Assembly (NCBI GenBank): GCA_020636355.1
Contig: JACJYB010000008.1
Span: forward strand, 1 to 64,000
DNA from: Lewinellaceae bacterium
GTDB lineage: Bacteria; Bacteroidota; Bacteroidia; Chitinophagales; Saprospiraceae
Length of the DNA: 64,000 nt
Direction of reading: 5' to 3'
Below, in pieces: positions 42,320-51,617 of the stretch. Under the pieces are notes generated by a model. It saw only the letters and a program-made list of their open reading frames with translations, did not search any database and was not told the origin of the DNA. A program made the position numbers and the translations under genes. Positions within the stretch are counted from its first letter, which is position 1. The number at the start of each line of letters is the position of its first letter.

Positions 42320-44032
42320 TTAATAGACAAAGTCAGCAGGATTGTTATCCCAGAAGACCTGTACGGTTAATGACTTTTGACTGGCGCTGGAGTTCAGGTT
42401 CACGTTATTAGCCGGGTACAGGAAGGACCGGATGAACGGACCAGGATTATTTTCCAGTGCCGGCGCCATGTTATTTGGTTTACCGGTACGGCGGTACATG
42501 TTGTAGGCATCCAGGCCATCTCCGAATAACGCAATGAAATATTCCTTCATGACCACGTCCAGTTTATCGGAAGCTGCATCGTAACGAGCCAGAACAAACT
42601 CAACGTATTTTTGGATATCATCCGCATCCGGAACATACAGTGCTTCCACTGTAGACTCACCGTCACGAGTTGAAACCACCCTCGACATGGTTGCAGGTAC
42701 CAAGCCTTTAAAAGCGATGACCTTATCAATGGATTTGCGAACACCGCTTTCCAGCAGGGAGCGTGCATCTTCCCCGGTATTTGCCGTCAAAGCTGCTTCT
42801 GCCCGCATGAAGTCGACATAGGAAGCTAACAGTATTGGAGCAATCCCTTTACCCAAGCCACCGGTAGTACCCAGTTTTTTGGTCGCCGAGAAACTGTTGT
42901 CATCAAACTGGCCACCAGCCGGATAAACTCCTATTGCAGTTCTTAAGTTTCCATCTGGTGGAATACCTTCCGAATTCAGATGGTCACGGCCCCAAAAGCC
43001 ATCATCTGAAGGAATACAATAAGGCATGTTCGGATCAATGGCGGTATAATAATCTGGTCGGTCTGCCAATGTTGGCAATTCAGAAAAATGGCAGGACCAG
43101 TCGTTCGGGTTATCGCTTGGCTTATCGGTCTGGCGATAGAAATAAAAGCGGAGCCGGGGATCTATCGTAACAATACCATCCGCGTCGGCTTTTTCAGCGC
43201 GAAGCAACCACATATAATAGGTAGACTGATATTGAGGATCCCCATTTTCATAAGCATCGTTGTAAAGCCAATGCCGAGAATTCGGGTTCGTCCGGGTATT
43301 TCCGAAGTTGAACTGCAGGTCTTCGCTGGTCTGATCAATGATGTCCCCACCATTAACCAAAGCAGCAATTTTACTACCGGCAGAACCATCTACTAACCGG
43401 GTATTCAGTGCCAGACGTAACTTCAGGGACTTGGCAGCCGTAATCCATTTGGCATTGCTTCCTCCATAGAAGTTATCGTTTGGTTTCTGTGAACTTGTAT
43501 AGGCGGTGATCTCTGCAATGGCTTCGTCCAACAAACCATCAGCCGTAGCATACAGGGAAGATCCCTGATCGTTTGCCGGAGCGATGATGTCGGTACCTTG
43601 ACCATATTCAGAATAAGGTACGTCTCCAAATAGATCAACCAATGAAGACAGGACATACGACTTCATGACTTTTGCGGTACCGGAATAAAATCCAAGGCTC
43701 CGTGCTGCCGAGGCTTCGATGGTTGCATCGATATCCGGCAATAGGGATGCATAAGCCCGGTACCAGATGGTATTAAAACTCTCCGGTGAAAATGCTGTGG
43801 CATACTGGTATGAGCTTGTATTCGAGATCATTCTCGGCAAACTTGCAGTTGAGTACCACATGTCGCTTAAAAAATTTTTAAAGTTAATTTGCACGTTGTT
43901 GTACAGGTCATCGATGCTGGCGTCCGCCTGGGTAGCCTCGTTGGGATTATCCAACAGGTCCAGGTCAAACATCTGACATGCCGACACTGAAAACATGAGT
44001 GCAACCAGAAATAATTTATGTATTAGTTTCAT
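42320..44032 (-). CDS. susD: SusD/RagB-family nutrient-binding outer-membrane lipoprotein
   Basis: A 570-residue lipoprotein (signal ending FSVSAC, Cys19) of the SusD-like type 2 group. Blocks seen: DDLYNNVQINFKNFLSDMWY, a TPR-like helical core with AKVMKSYVLSSLVDLFGDVPYSEYGQG (the classical SusD segment), DGLLDEAIAEI, KWITAAKSLKLRLALNTRL, and the C-terminal EYFIALFGDGLDAYNMYRRTGKPNNM...RSFLYPANNVNLN. It forms the lid over its SusC partner and delivers ligand into the channel. It lies 30 bases after susC. The ligand is unknown; this subgroup also occurs with non-glycan substrates such as peptides. Confidence 0.93.
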   Translation of the reverse strand: MKLIHKLFLVALMFSVSACQMFDLDLLDNPNEATQADASIDDLYNNVQINFKNFLSDMWYSTASLPRMISNTSSYQYATAFSPESFNTIWYRAYASLLPDIDATIEASAARSLGFYSGTAKVMKSYVLSSLVDLFGDVPYSEYGQGTDIIAPANDQGSSLYATADGLLDEAIAEITAYTSSQKPNDNFYGGSNAKWITAAKSLKLRLALNTRLVDGSAGSKIAALVNGGDIIDQTSEDLQFNFGNTRTNPNSRHWLYNDAYENGDPQYQSTYYMWLLRAEKADADGIVTIDPRLRFYFYRQTDKPSDNPNDWSCHFSELPTLADRPDYYTAIDPNMPYCIPSDDGFWGRDHLNSEGIPPDGNLRTAIGVYPAGGQFDDNSFSATKKLGTTGGLGKGIAPILLASYVDFMRAEAALTANTGEDARSLLESGVRKSIDKVIAFKGLVPATMSRVVSTRDGESTVEALYVPDADDIQKYVEFVLARYDAASDKLDVVMKEYFIALFGDGLDAYNMYRRTGKPNNMAPALENNPGPFIRSFLYPANNVNLNSSASQKSLTVQVFWDNNPADFVY

Positions 44033-44062
44033 GTTTCTAGCTTTTACAGTTAGATGAAAGGT

Positions 44063-47000
44063 TTAGAACGTTGCATTCAGAGAAACACCATATTTTTTCA
44101 CTGTCGGTGCTGTACGGAAGTCAAATCCACGACCGTTACCTACGCCCACGGAAGAAATTTCCGGGTCGAAATTGATACCAACCGGGAAGTTCGGTGCATT
44201 GTACCAGAGGTTCTCACCAGCCAACGTGATACCAATCCGTCCAAATGGTGTTTTAGCCAGGACGGAATTCGGCAGAACGTAGGACAACGATACTTCGCGT
44301 AAACGGATGGTCGTAGCATCGAATACGCCACCTTCGTCAGCTCCAAAATAAGCATCAAAGAAAGAGTCACCGATGTAGGTCTGAATGTCGTTCGGCGATC
44401 CATCACTCTTAACCCCTGGCATGATCAGCGGAATGTAACGGTCTACATCCGTATCGGAGGTATTACCACGTGCCAACAAAGCCTGCACGGTGGATGAATA
44501 AATGTCTCCTTTATCAATGTACTGCCACTGGAAGCCGAAGCTCAAACCTTTCCAGGAAACGTTGTTGATCCAGTTGGCCTGGAAGTTCGGGTTCGGGTCA
44601 CCAATAATACCGTTGGTCGAACTGGATTGATAAGTACCTACGTTGTTAACCACCAGGTTTCCGGAGGCATCCTTTACGAATGGAGAACCATACATAACCC
44701 CATAGGGTTCTCCTACGATGGCGTAGTTACCCAACGTGGTATAACCAGAAATACCGATCCGGTCAACACCAGGATAAAGCTCTGTTACTTCACTGATGTT
44801 CTTCGTATAGTTCAAGGTCATATCCCAGGTCACTTTACCACGAACCGGGGTCAGGTTCAAGCCCAATTCAACGCCTTTGTTGGTTAGACCAGCTGCGTTA
44901 ACGGTGGTTTGTGTATAACCGGTAGCAGGATCCAAGCTCAGGTCGATGATCAAGTCATTGGAGGTCTTATTGTACAAGGACAAATCGATGCCGATACGGT
45001 CGCGCAATAAGCGAGCTTCCACACCACCTTCCAATTCTTTGTGCAACTCAGGCTTCAGGTTGTTGTTACCCAAACGGTCACTTACCGAGTTGGTATTCAG
45101 AATACGTCCGCTTGGTGTTACAAAGTTGTTGGTACCGGTTGCCAATACGTTACGGGTCTGGTAAGGATCCGGATAACCGGCCGATGTTCCATAACCGATA
45201 CGCAATTTCAGGTAATTCAGTACGGCATTGTTCTGCAAGCTTGGAATAGCGTCGCTCACGACAAACGACAACGAAGCTGATGGGTAGAACAACGAGTTGT
45301 TACCCGGCTCCAGCGTTGACGTCCAGTCGTTCCGGCCTTGCAGGTTCAAGTACAAGTAATTTTTAAATCCAACAGTTGCGGTAGCATATACCCCAATGGT
45401 GTTTTCAAATTCTTCGTAACTCTCTGAATTATGTGATGTAAAGTTTGAATGATTGAAGAGGTTGAAAACAAACTGATCGGTACTGTTCACCGTAGTTCGT
45501 GCATACGTATTACGACGCAGGTTGGTACCGGCAATGACGTCCAGGGACAAATCATCACCCAGGCTCTGCGTATAAGTAAGGTTCAACACATGATCCCAGA
45601 TATTATTGCGGAAGTTATCCGTATAAAAAACCCCAGATGGAGTAGATACTCCACCCCGGTTAGTCTGTCGGTCGTTTTGTTGAGTATAACGGTCGAGCCC
45701 CAAACGGTACATGACGTTGAATTTCGAGCCGATGGCATAATCCAACTGCGTGGTTGCGAAGAAACGTTGCACGTTTTCAAGGTCACCAGAGTTATTCAAT
45801 ACCCAGCGCGGGTTCTGAATTTGACCACCACGACGATAATAAACGTTACGTCCATCAATCGGAGACTGATAAGGTAAATTCATCAAATCGATCGAACGAG
45901 GCGTAAACAACAACGCCGCAAACAAACCGTTACCGTCACCACCGAAAGCTGGTCCGGTAATTGGAGTCCGGCGATCGGTACTGGCAAAGTTGAAGGTACC
46001 TTTAACATTCAAATTGTTAGCCAATTTGGTTTGGGCACCCAATCCAAAGTTGTGCTTGTTGATAAAGTTACTGGCTCCGCCATCACGTTGCTCATCCAAA
46101 CGAGGGGTAAAGCCTTCGTCAGACAGATAGCTGTAGGTTGCACTGAAAGAAGTTCCATTACCCACATTCTTGGAGATGGACAACGAAGTATTCGAGGTCA
46201 CACCCGGTTGGAAGAAGTCCTCAATACCAGTATAGGCCTTATACGGGTACGGTACACCAACAAACTCCGGAAAGTCAGGTCTAAACTGGGCTTGATCATA
46301 GGGGTGGGTAATTTGTACCACTCCATTTTCAACCCCTTTAAAATCAGAACCATAAGATCCAGGGTTCGTGTCTGAAAATGCAGCACCCCAGTTGGAAAAG
46401 AACCATCCGAAGTTACCGCTAAATCCATTCCCAAACGAATTCTGGTAGTCTGGAAGGTTAGCCACTTCGGAGCGGGAAATACTCTGGTTGACAGTCACTT
46501 CCATTTTCTTGTTGGCATCAGCACCGGCATTACCGTTTTTAGTAGTTACCAGGATAACCCCGTTGCGGCCGGCTTCACCGTACAATACGGTAGCGGACAA
46601 ACCTTTCAAGATGGAAATTTCATCAATGTCGTTCGGGTCCAGATCGAGGAAACGGCTGGAAGCGGTGGCGCTACCAGTAGTAAATCCCCGGTTAGTGTTT
46701 GTAGAAGTGTTGAAAGGAACACCATCCACAACAAACAAAGGCTGGTTGTCACCAGTGATGGATGAATATCCACGGATCAGGATGTTTGTACCTGAACCGG
46801 ACAGACCGGAGGTCTGTACGATATCCACACCAGTGGCTTTACCACGCAAGATCCGGGCTACGTCGGCTTCAGGACGGGAAGCAACTTCTTTGCTGCTTAA
46901 GGTGGCGACCCCGTAACCTAAGGCTTTCTTTTCTTTCTTAATACCCAGACCGGTGACGACAACCTCCTGTAGTTCCAAACCTTCGCTCAACGTAATGTCT

Positions 47001-47266
47001 ACTACGTCCGAAGCGCCGATTTCGACCTCTTTGGTTTCAAAACCAGTGTAACTCACTACCAGTGTCGTCCCGCCTGACGGAACATTAATGGAATAGCTTC
47101 CATCAACCTCCGTGACAGTTCCCACCGTAGTACCTTTTACCAGAACACTTGCTCCGATCAGAGGCTCCCCCCCAACATCGGACACTGTACCGGTAATCGT
47201 TCTTTGTGCTAGCGCATACCCCAGGAAGAATAGGGAGCATGCTAAAACTAGTGAGAGTTTTTTCAT
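44063..47266 (-). CDS. susC: SusC/RagA-family TonB-linked outer-membrane transporter
   Basis: A 1067-residue outer-membrane transporter. Start at 47266 (MKKLSLVLACSLFFLGYALA) is chosen since the ATG at 47305 lies inside the promoter -7 box. Signal peptide, then a carboxypeptidase-regulatory-like domain (TISGTVSD-type strands: GTVSDVGGEPLIGASVLVKGTTVGTVTEVDG), the plug with ILIRGYSSITGDNQPLFVVDGVPF and LLSKDPNDIDEI-type segment DLDPNDIDEISILKGLSATVLYGEAGRNGVILVTTK, and a 22-strand barrel ending YGVSLNATF. It imports substrate powered by TonB, with SusD as partner. First gene of the operon. Confidence 0.95.
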   Translation of the reverse strand: MKKLSLVLACSLFFLGYALAQRTITGTVSDVGGEPLIGASVLVKGTTVGTVTEVDGSYSINVPSGGTTLVVSYTGFETKEVEIGASDVVDITLSEGLELQEVVVTGLGIKKEKKALGYGVATLSSKEVASRPEADVARILRGKATGVDIVQTSGLSGSGTNILIRGYSSITGDNQPLFVVDGVPFNTSTNTNRGFTTGSATASSRFLDLDPNDIDEISILKGLSATVLYGEAGRNGVILVTTKNGNAGADANKKMEVTVNQSISRSEVANLPDYQNSFGNGFSGNFGWFFSNWGAAFSDTNPGSYGSDFKGVENGVVQITHPYDQAQFRPDFPEFVGVPYPYKAYTGIEDFFQPGVTSNTSLSISKNVGNGTSFSATYSYLSDEGFTPRLDEQRDGGASNFINKHNFGLGAQTKLANNLNVKGTFNFASTDRRTPITGPAFGGDGNGLFAALLFTPRSIDLMNLPYQSPIDGRNVYYRRGGQIQNPRWVLNNSGDLENVQRFFATTQLDYAIGSKFNVMYRLGLDRYTQQNDRQTNRGGVSTPSGVFYTDNFRNNIWDHVLNLTYTQSLGDDLSLDVIAGTNLRRNTYARTTVNSTDQFVFNLFNHSNFTSHNSESYEEFENTIGVYATATVGFKNYLYLNLQGRNDWTSTLEPGNNSLFYPSASLSFVVSDAIPSLQNNAVLNYLKLRIGYGTSAGYPDPYQTRNVLATGTNNFVTPSGRILNTNSVSDRLGNNNLKPELHKELEGGVEARLLRDRIGIDLSLYNKTSNDLIIDLSLDPATGYTQTTVNAAGLTNKGVELGLNLTPVRGKVTWDMTLNYTKNISEVTELYPGVDRIGISGYTTLGNYAIVGEPYGVMYGSPFVKDASGNLVVNNVGTYQSSSTNGIIGDPNPNFQANWINNVSWKGLSFGFQWQYIDKGDIYSSTVQALLARGNTSDTDVDRYIPLIMPGVKSDGSPNDIQTYIGDSFFDAYFGADEGGVFDATTIRLREVSLSYVLPNSVLAKTPFGRIGITLAGENLWYNAPNFPVGINFDPEISSVGVGNGRGFDFRTAPTVKKYGVSLNATF

Positions 47267-47304
47267 ACGTCCAGTTTTTGTTAAAAAGATTATTGCAATG
47301 AGCA

Positions 47305-47334
47305 CGAAAGTAAGAAATAATTTATCCCACTCAA
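47305..47334 (-). promoter_or_regulatory. Promoter of the susC operon
   Basis: On the coding strand TTG (plus-strand CAA 47332-47334), exactly 19 bases, then TACTTTCG (47312-47305) fit TTG-N19-TAnnTTTG with one mismatch, 38 bases before the susC ATG at 47266. Confidence 0.6.
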
Positions 47335-47711
47335 AAAACTTATTAACTTTTAATTAACATGGACATCACAATAAATTCATAAATCAATAGCAAAAAAATC
47401 GCTCAAGATTGAGACATCCATAACAAAAGTCCTTATCTGTTAAGAACCTCTTAATTAATTAACGTCCGAAGATTGTGTTTTGTTAATGTTTGGTGACCAT
47501 CGGGTATTTGGTGGAGATCACAATTTGAAAAATTAATCCATGCGGGTTGGCAGTTCGCTGTTCGCCTTTGGCTTTTCGCTTTTCGCGGTCAGGAATTGGA
47601 TATTAGCAACTTGCTTATCGCCTTTTCCCATTCGCAATTAGATCCTCACCCCGGGTAGCACAACCTGCTCAACGTGGAGCAGAAAGCGTACAGTGTATAA
47701 CTTACAGCAAC
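47335..47711. other. Intergenic region with a TTCGC-rich tract
   Basis: No ORF or RNA gene could be recognised between the susC promoter and pdxJ. The stretch 47553-47588 is a low-complexity run built on TTCGC/TTTTCGC units (GTTCGCTGTTCGCC...CTTTTCGCTTTTCGC), one of three simple-sequence tracts in this window. Confidence 0.5.
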
Positions 47712-48428
47712 TTACATATCCAAACAATGCAGATACATCTGGATGGTGTTCTCCAGGCCATAATATAAGGCGTCGGAGATAAGGGCATGACCGATGGATA
47801 CTTCCGCCACCTGCGGAACTTCTGTCACATAATAGTGCAGGTTATCGAGGTTAAGATCATGACCGGCATTGATCTCCAGGCCAAGTTCTGCAGCAAGCCG
47901 TGCACAATGAACATGATCATGTACCGCTTTGGCCGGATCCGCATGGTACTGACGGGCAAAGTGTCCTGTATAAAATTCGATACGGTCGGCACCTGCATGC
48001 CGGGCCCCCTCCACCAGTTCGGGAATGGGATCGACAAAGATGGATGAACGGATCCCTGCTTCTCGCAGTTGGATGCAGATATCCCGAAGGAAGGATGCAT
48101 GTTTGATGGTATTCCATCCGGTGGAGCTGGTCAGCGCATCCGGCGCATCCGGCACCAACGTGCACTGATGTGGCCGGTATTGCAAAACCACTTCCATAAA
48201 CTTGGGGATTGGGTTTCCTTCGACATTCAGTTCGGTTGTAACAACCTCTTTCAATGCACTGACATCTGCATAACGGGCGTGTCGCTGATCTGGCCGGGGA
48301 TGGATCGTAATTCCTTGCGCTCCATATGCTTCACAATCTTTAGCCACCTGGACCAGATCCGGCAGGTTTTCACCGCGTGAGTTCCGGATGAGCGCTACTT
48401 TATTGAGGTTTACACTGAGATGTGTCAT
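47712..48428 (-). CDS. pdxJ: Pyridoxine 5'-phosphate synthase
   Basis: A 238-residue TIM-barrel enzyme that condenses 1-deoxy-D-xylulose 5-phosphate with 3-amino-1-hydroxyacetone 1-phosphate, the last step of the DXP-dependent pyridoxal phosphate pathway. Family blocks: LSVNLNKVALIRNSRGENLPDLV, GAQGITIHPRPDQRHARYADV, NVEGNPIPKFMEVVLQYRPHQCTLVPDAPDALTSSTGWN, RSSIFVDP, DRIEFYTGHFA and LEINAGHDLNLDNL...EVSIGHALISDALYYGLE. Length and motifs are complete. pdxH at 60081 uses the product, so the window carries two genes of the same pathway at separate places. Cytoplasmic. Confidence 0.96.
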   Translation of the reverse strand: MTHLSVNLNKVALIRNSRGENLPDLVQVAKDCEAYGAQGITIHPRPDQRHARYADVSALKEVVTTELNVEGNPIPKFMEVVLQYRPHQCTLVPDAPDALTSSTGWNTIKHASFLRDICIQLREAGIRSSIFVDPIPELVEGARHAGADRIEFYTGHFARQYHADPAKAVHDHVHCARLAAELGLEINAGHDLNLDNLHYYVTEVPQVAEVSIGHALISDALYYGLENTIQMYLHCLDM

Positions 48429-48735
48429 GACGTGTTTTGGTGTTTATGTGATAGGGTGTTTTGGTGTTTGTTTGTTTTGGTGTTTTGGTGTTTTGGTTTT
48501 ATGGTGTTGGGGTGTTAGGTTGTTTATTTGTTAGTTGTTTATTTGTTAGGGTGGTGTGGTAGTTTGATGGTGTTGTAGTTTGATGGTGTTTTGGTTTTAT
48601 GGTGTTTTGGTTTTATGGTGTTAGGTTGTTTATTTGTTAGGTGTTTATTTGTTAGGGTGGTGTGGTGGTTTGATGTTTTGGTTTTGTGGTATCTGACTAC
48701 TGACTACTGACTACTCTTTACTGACTACTGATTAC
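48429..48735. repeat. GT-rich simple-sequence tract ending in TGACTAC heptamers
   Basis: From 48433 to about 48695 the plus strand is almost pure G and T with recurring words GTGTTTTGG, TTTTATGGTGTT, TTTATTTGTTAG and GGTGGTGTGG. It is followed by five or six imperfect heptamers (TGACTAC, with TCTTTAC and TGATTAC variants) to 48736. The heptamers run into the 3' end of cdsA and encode its last residues (SNQ) and stop. No ORF or RNA could be recognised in the tract. Confidence 0.8.
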
Positions 48736-49531
48736 TAAAAAAAACTACCATTATATAATAAGGCGTCATCGCAACCAAAAAAGAGTCCAGCCGGTCCAGC
48801 AATCCTCCATGTCCGGGCATGATGGTTCCCGAATCTTTGATGCCATAATGCCGCTTGATCATGGACTCAAACAGATCCCCTACGGTGCCAAATAAGGCCA
48901 CCACCAATCCAAGGATCACGCCTTGCCAGGGTGTCAACGGCATACCCATCCATCCTGCCAGACTGCCGACCAGTGCGGCCAGGATTGCCCCTCCAATTGT
49001 ACCCTCCCAGGTTTTTTTGGGGGAGATCTGGGCTGCAAAGGGCGTTTTGCCCCACCAGGAACCGATAAAATAAGCCCCAACATCATCCGCCCAGAGAAGG
49101 AGAAATAGCAATAGAACCGAAACAGGGCCGGACTGCCCGCGTATGGATTCTGCCAATAGAATCGGTAGTATAATATATAAAGGCGTCAAGGCATGAAATA
49201 ATACCGGCATCCAGGCTTTTAACCGGTACTGGAATAAAGTTGCCAGCGTCAGGATCCAAAAACAGGCAGACCAGGTGATCATTCCTTCCGGCAACCATTC
49301 AATCATCATACCCAGGGTTATGGCTCCCCACGCGCCGATGGCTATCATCCGCCCCGGACGATCCGGAACATCCCGCCAGAATAATCCGCTAAGCTCATAG
49401 AGGAGAACAACCGCAAAAAACAAAAGTAGCCCCCGCCACGCCCAGGCGTGCAGCATCAGGCAACCAATCAACAAAATGCCATAAACGATGGCACTGACGA
49501 TGCGGGGTCTAAGCGATGCTGGGCGGCTCAT
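48725..49531 (-). CDS. cdsA: Phosphatidate cytidylyltransferase
   Basis: A 268-residue inner-membrane enzyme making CDP-diacylglycerol from phosphatidate and CTP, the branch point to phosphatidylserine and phosphatidylglycerol. About eight membrane helices and the CDS signature near the C-terminus (GLVVALFGTVGDLFESMIKRHYGIKDSG...MPGHGGLLDRLDSFLVAMTPYYI) with KTWEGTIGG before it. The frame begins at 49573, but the ATG at 49531 (MSRPASLRPRIVSAIV) fits the family better; it overlaps the protease gene by 23 bases. The last codons lie in a heptamer repeat tract. psd, nearby and divergent, acts further down the same phospholipid pathway. Confidence 0.93.
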   Translation of the reverse strand: MSRPASLRPRIVSAIVYGILLIGCLMLHAWAWRGLLLFFAVVLLYELSGLFWRDVPDRPGRMIAIGAWGAITLGMMIEWLPEGMITWSACFWILTLATLFQYRLKAWMPVLFHALTPLYIILPILLAESIRGQSGPVSVLLLFLLLWADDVGAYFIGSWWGKTPFAAQISPKKTWEGTIGGAILAALVGSLAGWMGMPLTPWQGVILGLVVALFGTVGDLFESMIKRHYGIKDSGTIMPGHGGLLDRLDSFLVAMTPYYIMVVFFSNQ

Positions 49532-50390
49532 CCTGTTGTCGGGTCTTGAGGTATAAGAAATAACCAATGCCAAAGGTGGCGATCACGGAGAGCATTAAGG
49601 CCCACCAGGTGACCGGCTCGGCAGACGATGGATCGAGCGTGTCCATGTCATCACCAAAAAAATACATGCCGAATACCGGTGTAGCATTGTTAACAAAATG
49701 CATTAGGATAGGTACCCATAAATTTTTGGTCCATAAGAAGGCGTATCCGAGGAGTGCACCTAATACAATACGTGGAAAAAAGCCCTCGAACTGAAAATGA
49801 AGAAGACTGAAAAGGATCGCCGTAATCCACACGGCACCTCCTCCGCGACCAACCCAGGAATACGATTCCTGTTGGAGGACTCCCCGGAATGTCATCTCTT
49901 CTGCAACTCCAGGTAACAGACCAATGATCACGACATTCAAGATAAAAGTCCCCAGGTTATTCATGGTCAAGATCTCTTTGAGTACTTCTTCCGTAGAATT
50001 TTCCATTTGTCCGGCCCAATCCGGAAGGGGGATCAGATTATTGATTTCATAGGACTTCTGAACGATGGGGTAAGCAATAAACAATAAAGCAATGCCCAAA
50101 ACCACATGCCACCAAACCGGCGGTTTTCGCAGACCCAAATAGTCAGCCCATCCGCGGCTCCGGAGAATGAGTGCAAAAACAATGGGAGGTAACAGAAATA
50201 AAAAAATATGGTTAATTAAAGCCATCACCCGGAGTAGGCCCGCATCACCACCCATCATGCCGCCGAGTATATCATTTACCGAAAGCCCCCAGGCCAGAGC
50301 AGCCAGCGCTGTAGCCAGAGTTCCCAAAATCAGGCAACCCAGGAAAATGGCAATGAATATGAGAATACGGATAAAACTGTTTTCCATCAT
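49509..50390 (-). CDS. CPBP family intramembrane glutamic endopeptidase
   Basis: A 293-residue protein with about eight membrane helices and the CPBP/Rce1 motifs: EEMTFRGVLQQESY (catalytic Glu pair and Arg, about residues 165-178), AILFSLLHFQFEGFFPRIVLGALLGYAF (His and F-x-x-x-x-x-x-G) and ILMHFVNNATPVFG (late His and Asn). Members range from CAAX-type processing proteases to bacteriocin-immunity proteins; the substrate here is unknown. It is upstream of cdsA in the same direction and the two genes overlap. Confidence 0.9.
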   Translation of the reverse strand: MMENSFIRILIFIAIFLGCLILGTLATALAALAWGLSVNDILGGMMGGDAGLLRVMALINHIFLFLLPPIVFALILRSRGWADYLGLRKPPVWWHVVLGIALLFIAYPIVQKSYEINNLIPLPDWAGQMENSTEEVLKEILTMNNLGTFILNVVIIGLLPGVAEEMTFRGVLQQESYSWVGRGGGAVWITAILFSLLHFQFEGFFPRIVLGALLGYAFLWTKNLWVPILMHFVNNATPVFGMYFFGDDMDTLDPSSAEPVTWWALMLSVIATFGIGYFLYLKTRQQDEPPSIA

Positions 50391-50582
50391 GTCTTCAATT
50401 CAGAATATTCCGTTAACCAATTTAATCGATCACCAGTTGACCGGCAAGATACCGAATTGCTTGCAAGCATGGAGCATCCTTTATCCACCAGGCTTGAATC
50501 TTCCGGTAGAACAAAAGCGCTCCGGTGCACTGCATGGCCATTCATCTCCAAGATTATAATCCATGCTTCGAAATGGAAAACC

Positions 50583-50590
50583 TAACTTTG
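50583..50590 (+). promoter_or_regulatory. TAnnTTTG -7 box of psd
   Basis: TAACTTTG is a perfect match to the Bacteroidota -7 consensus, 19 bases before the ATG at 50610. No clear TTG is present at the usual -33 position. Confidence 0.45.
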
Positions 50591-50609
50591 ACCGTTAAAT
50601 CGTAAGTAA

Positions 50610-51254
50610 ATGATTCACCGGGAAGGTTATATTTTTTTGACCGTCTGCGTTTTGGTATTGGCAGCCCTAAGCTGGGTAAGTTCAATATATCTTGGAACCT
50701 GGGCTTGGCTGATCTATGTTCTAAGCGCCGGTTTGACGTTGTTTTTGTTGTATTTTTTCCGCAATCCTGACCGGCGGCTTTCCGCGACTTCAGAGGAGCT
50801 GATCTACGCTCCTGCTGATGGTAAGGTCGTTGTCATCGAAGAAACTACTGAGATGGAATACCTCAAAGATCGAAGAATTCAGATCTCGATCTTTATGTCA
50901 CCGCTTAATGTGCATGTAAATCGCAACCCGGTTAGCGGATCAGTCATTTACCAAAAATACCATGCCGGTAAATTCATGCCCGCCTGGAATCCCAAATCAT
51001 CCCTGGAAAACGAAAGGACTACCATCGTCTATGAAACCTCCAATGGGAAAGTTGGGATGCGGCAAATCGCCGGTGCACTCGCCCGTCGTATTGTCTGTTA
51101 CCTGAAACAAGGTGATGCAGTCCGGCAAGGTGATGATATGGGCTTTATCAAGCTCGGTTCCCGCGTCGATCTATTATTACCGCTGGGTACGGAAATCAAC
51201 GTTTCCATTGGTGATGTGGTCAAAGGTAATGTAACAGTGATCGGGAAGTTGTAA
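50610..51254 (+). CDS. psd: Phosphatidylserine decarboxylase (short type)
   Basis: A 214-residue proenzyme converting phosphatidylserine to phosphatidylethanolamine. Two N-terminal membrane helices (about 8-50), then FFRNPDRRLSATSEELIYAPADGKVVVIEE, RRIQISIFMSPLNVHVNRNPVSG, YHAGKFMPAWNPKSSLENERTTIVYET and, near the C-terminus, GFIKLGSRVDLLLPLG. Self-cleavage at the Gly-Ser of LGSR makes the pyruvoyl group on the small subunit. The length and motif are those of the short PSD-related group widespread in Bacteroidota. It is divergent from the cdsA/CPBP pair and followed by a repeat cluster. Confidence 0.93.
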   Translation: MIHREGYIFLTVCVLVLAALSWVSSIYLGTWAWLIYVLSAGLTLFLLYFFRNPDRRLSATSEELIYAPADGKVVVIEETTEMEYLKDRRIQISIFMSPLNVHVNRNPVSGSVIYQKYHAGKFMPAWNPKSSLENERTTIVYETSNGKVGMRQIAGALARRIVCYLKQGDAVRQGDDMGFIKLGSRVDLLLPLGTEINVSIGDVVKGNVTVIGKL

Positions 51255-51286
51255 GGGGTTTAGCTTTTAGCCACAAACTACCCCTG

Positions 51287-51398
51287 TGTCATTTCGAGCG
51301 AAGGACGAGGCACGAGGACAAAGCCGAGAAATCTCTGGGGTCTATCTAGGAAGAGATCTCTCCGCTCGCTCCTTTCAGTCGACTCGGTCGAGATGACA
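51287..51398. repeat. Palindromic interspersed repeat, copy 1
   Basis: A 112-base copy of an element that begins TGTCATTTCGAGCGAAGGAC and ends TCGAGATGACA. The ends are inverted repeats (TGTCATTTCGA/TCGAGATGACA with one mismatch), and GAGAAATCTC and GAGATCTCTCC inside form further complementary arms, so the whole can fold into one long hairpin. This copy has CCGCTCGCTCC in the right arm in place of CCACTTCC of copies 2 and 5. Confidence 0.85.
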
Positions 51399-51458
51399 GT
51401 TAATTAATAGATGGGTCTGACATGCAATCATCAATTTTATCTTCACAAACTACCCCTG

Positions 51459-51561
51459 TGTCATTTCGAGCGAAGGACGAGGTACGAGAACGAAGCCGAG
51501 AAATCTCTGGGGTCTATCCAGAAAGGGATCTCTCCACTTCCTTCGGTCGGTCGAGATGACA
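51459..51561. repeat. Palindromic interspersed repeat, copy 2
   Basis: A 103-base copy with the same ends. The 56-57-base spacer after it (with GACATGCAATCATCAATTTT and CTTCACAAACTACCCCTG) is nearly identical to the spacers before copies 2 and 4, giving a 159-base direct period for copies 2 to 4. This indicates local tandem duplication of repeat plus spacer. Confidence 0.85.
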
Positions 51562-51617
51562 TTTAGTGGATTGGGCTGACATGCAATCATCAATTTTATC
51601 TTCACAAACTACCCCTG

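Noticed and set aside
47267..47305. Longer susC start at 47305
   Set aside because: That ATG lies inside the TACTTTCG -7 box; the start at 47266 gives a canonical signal peptide.
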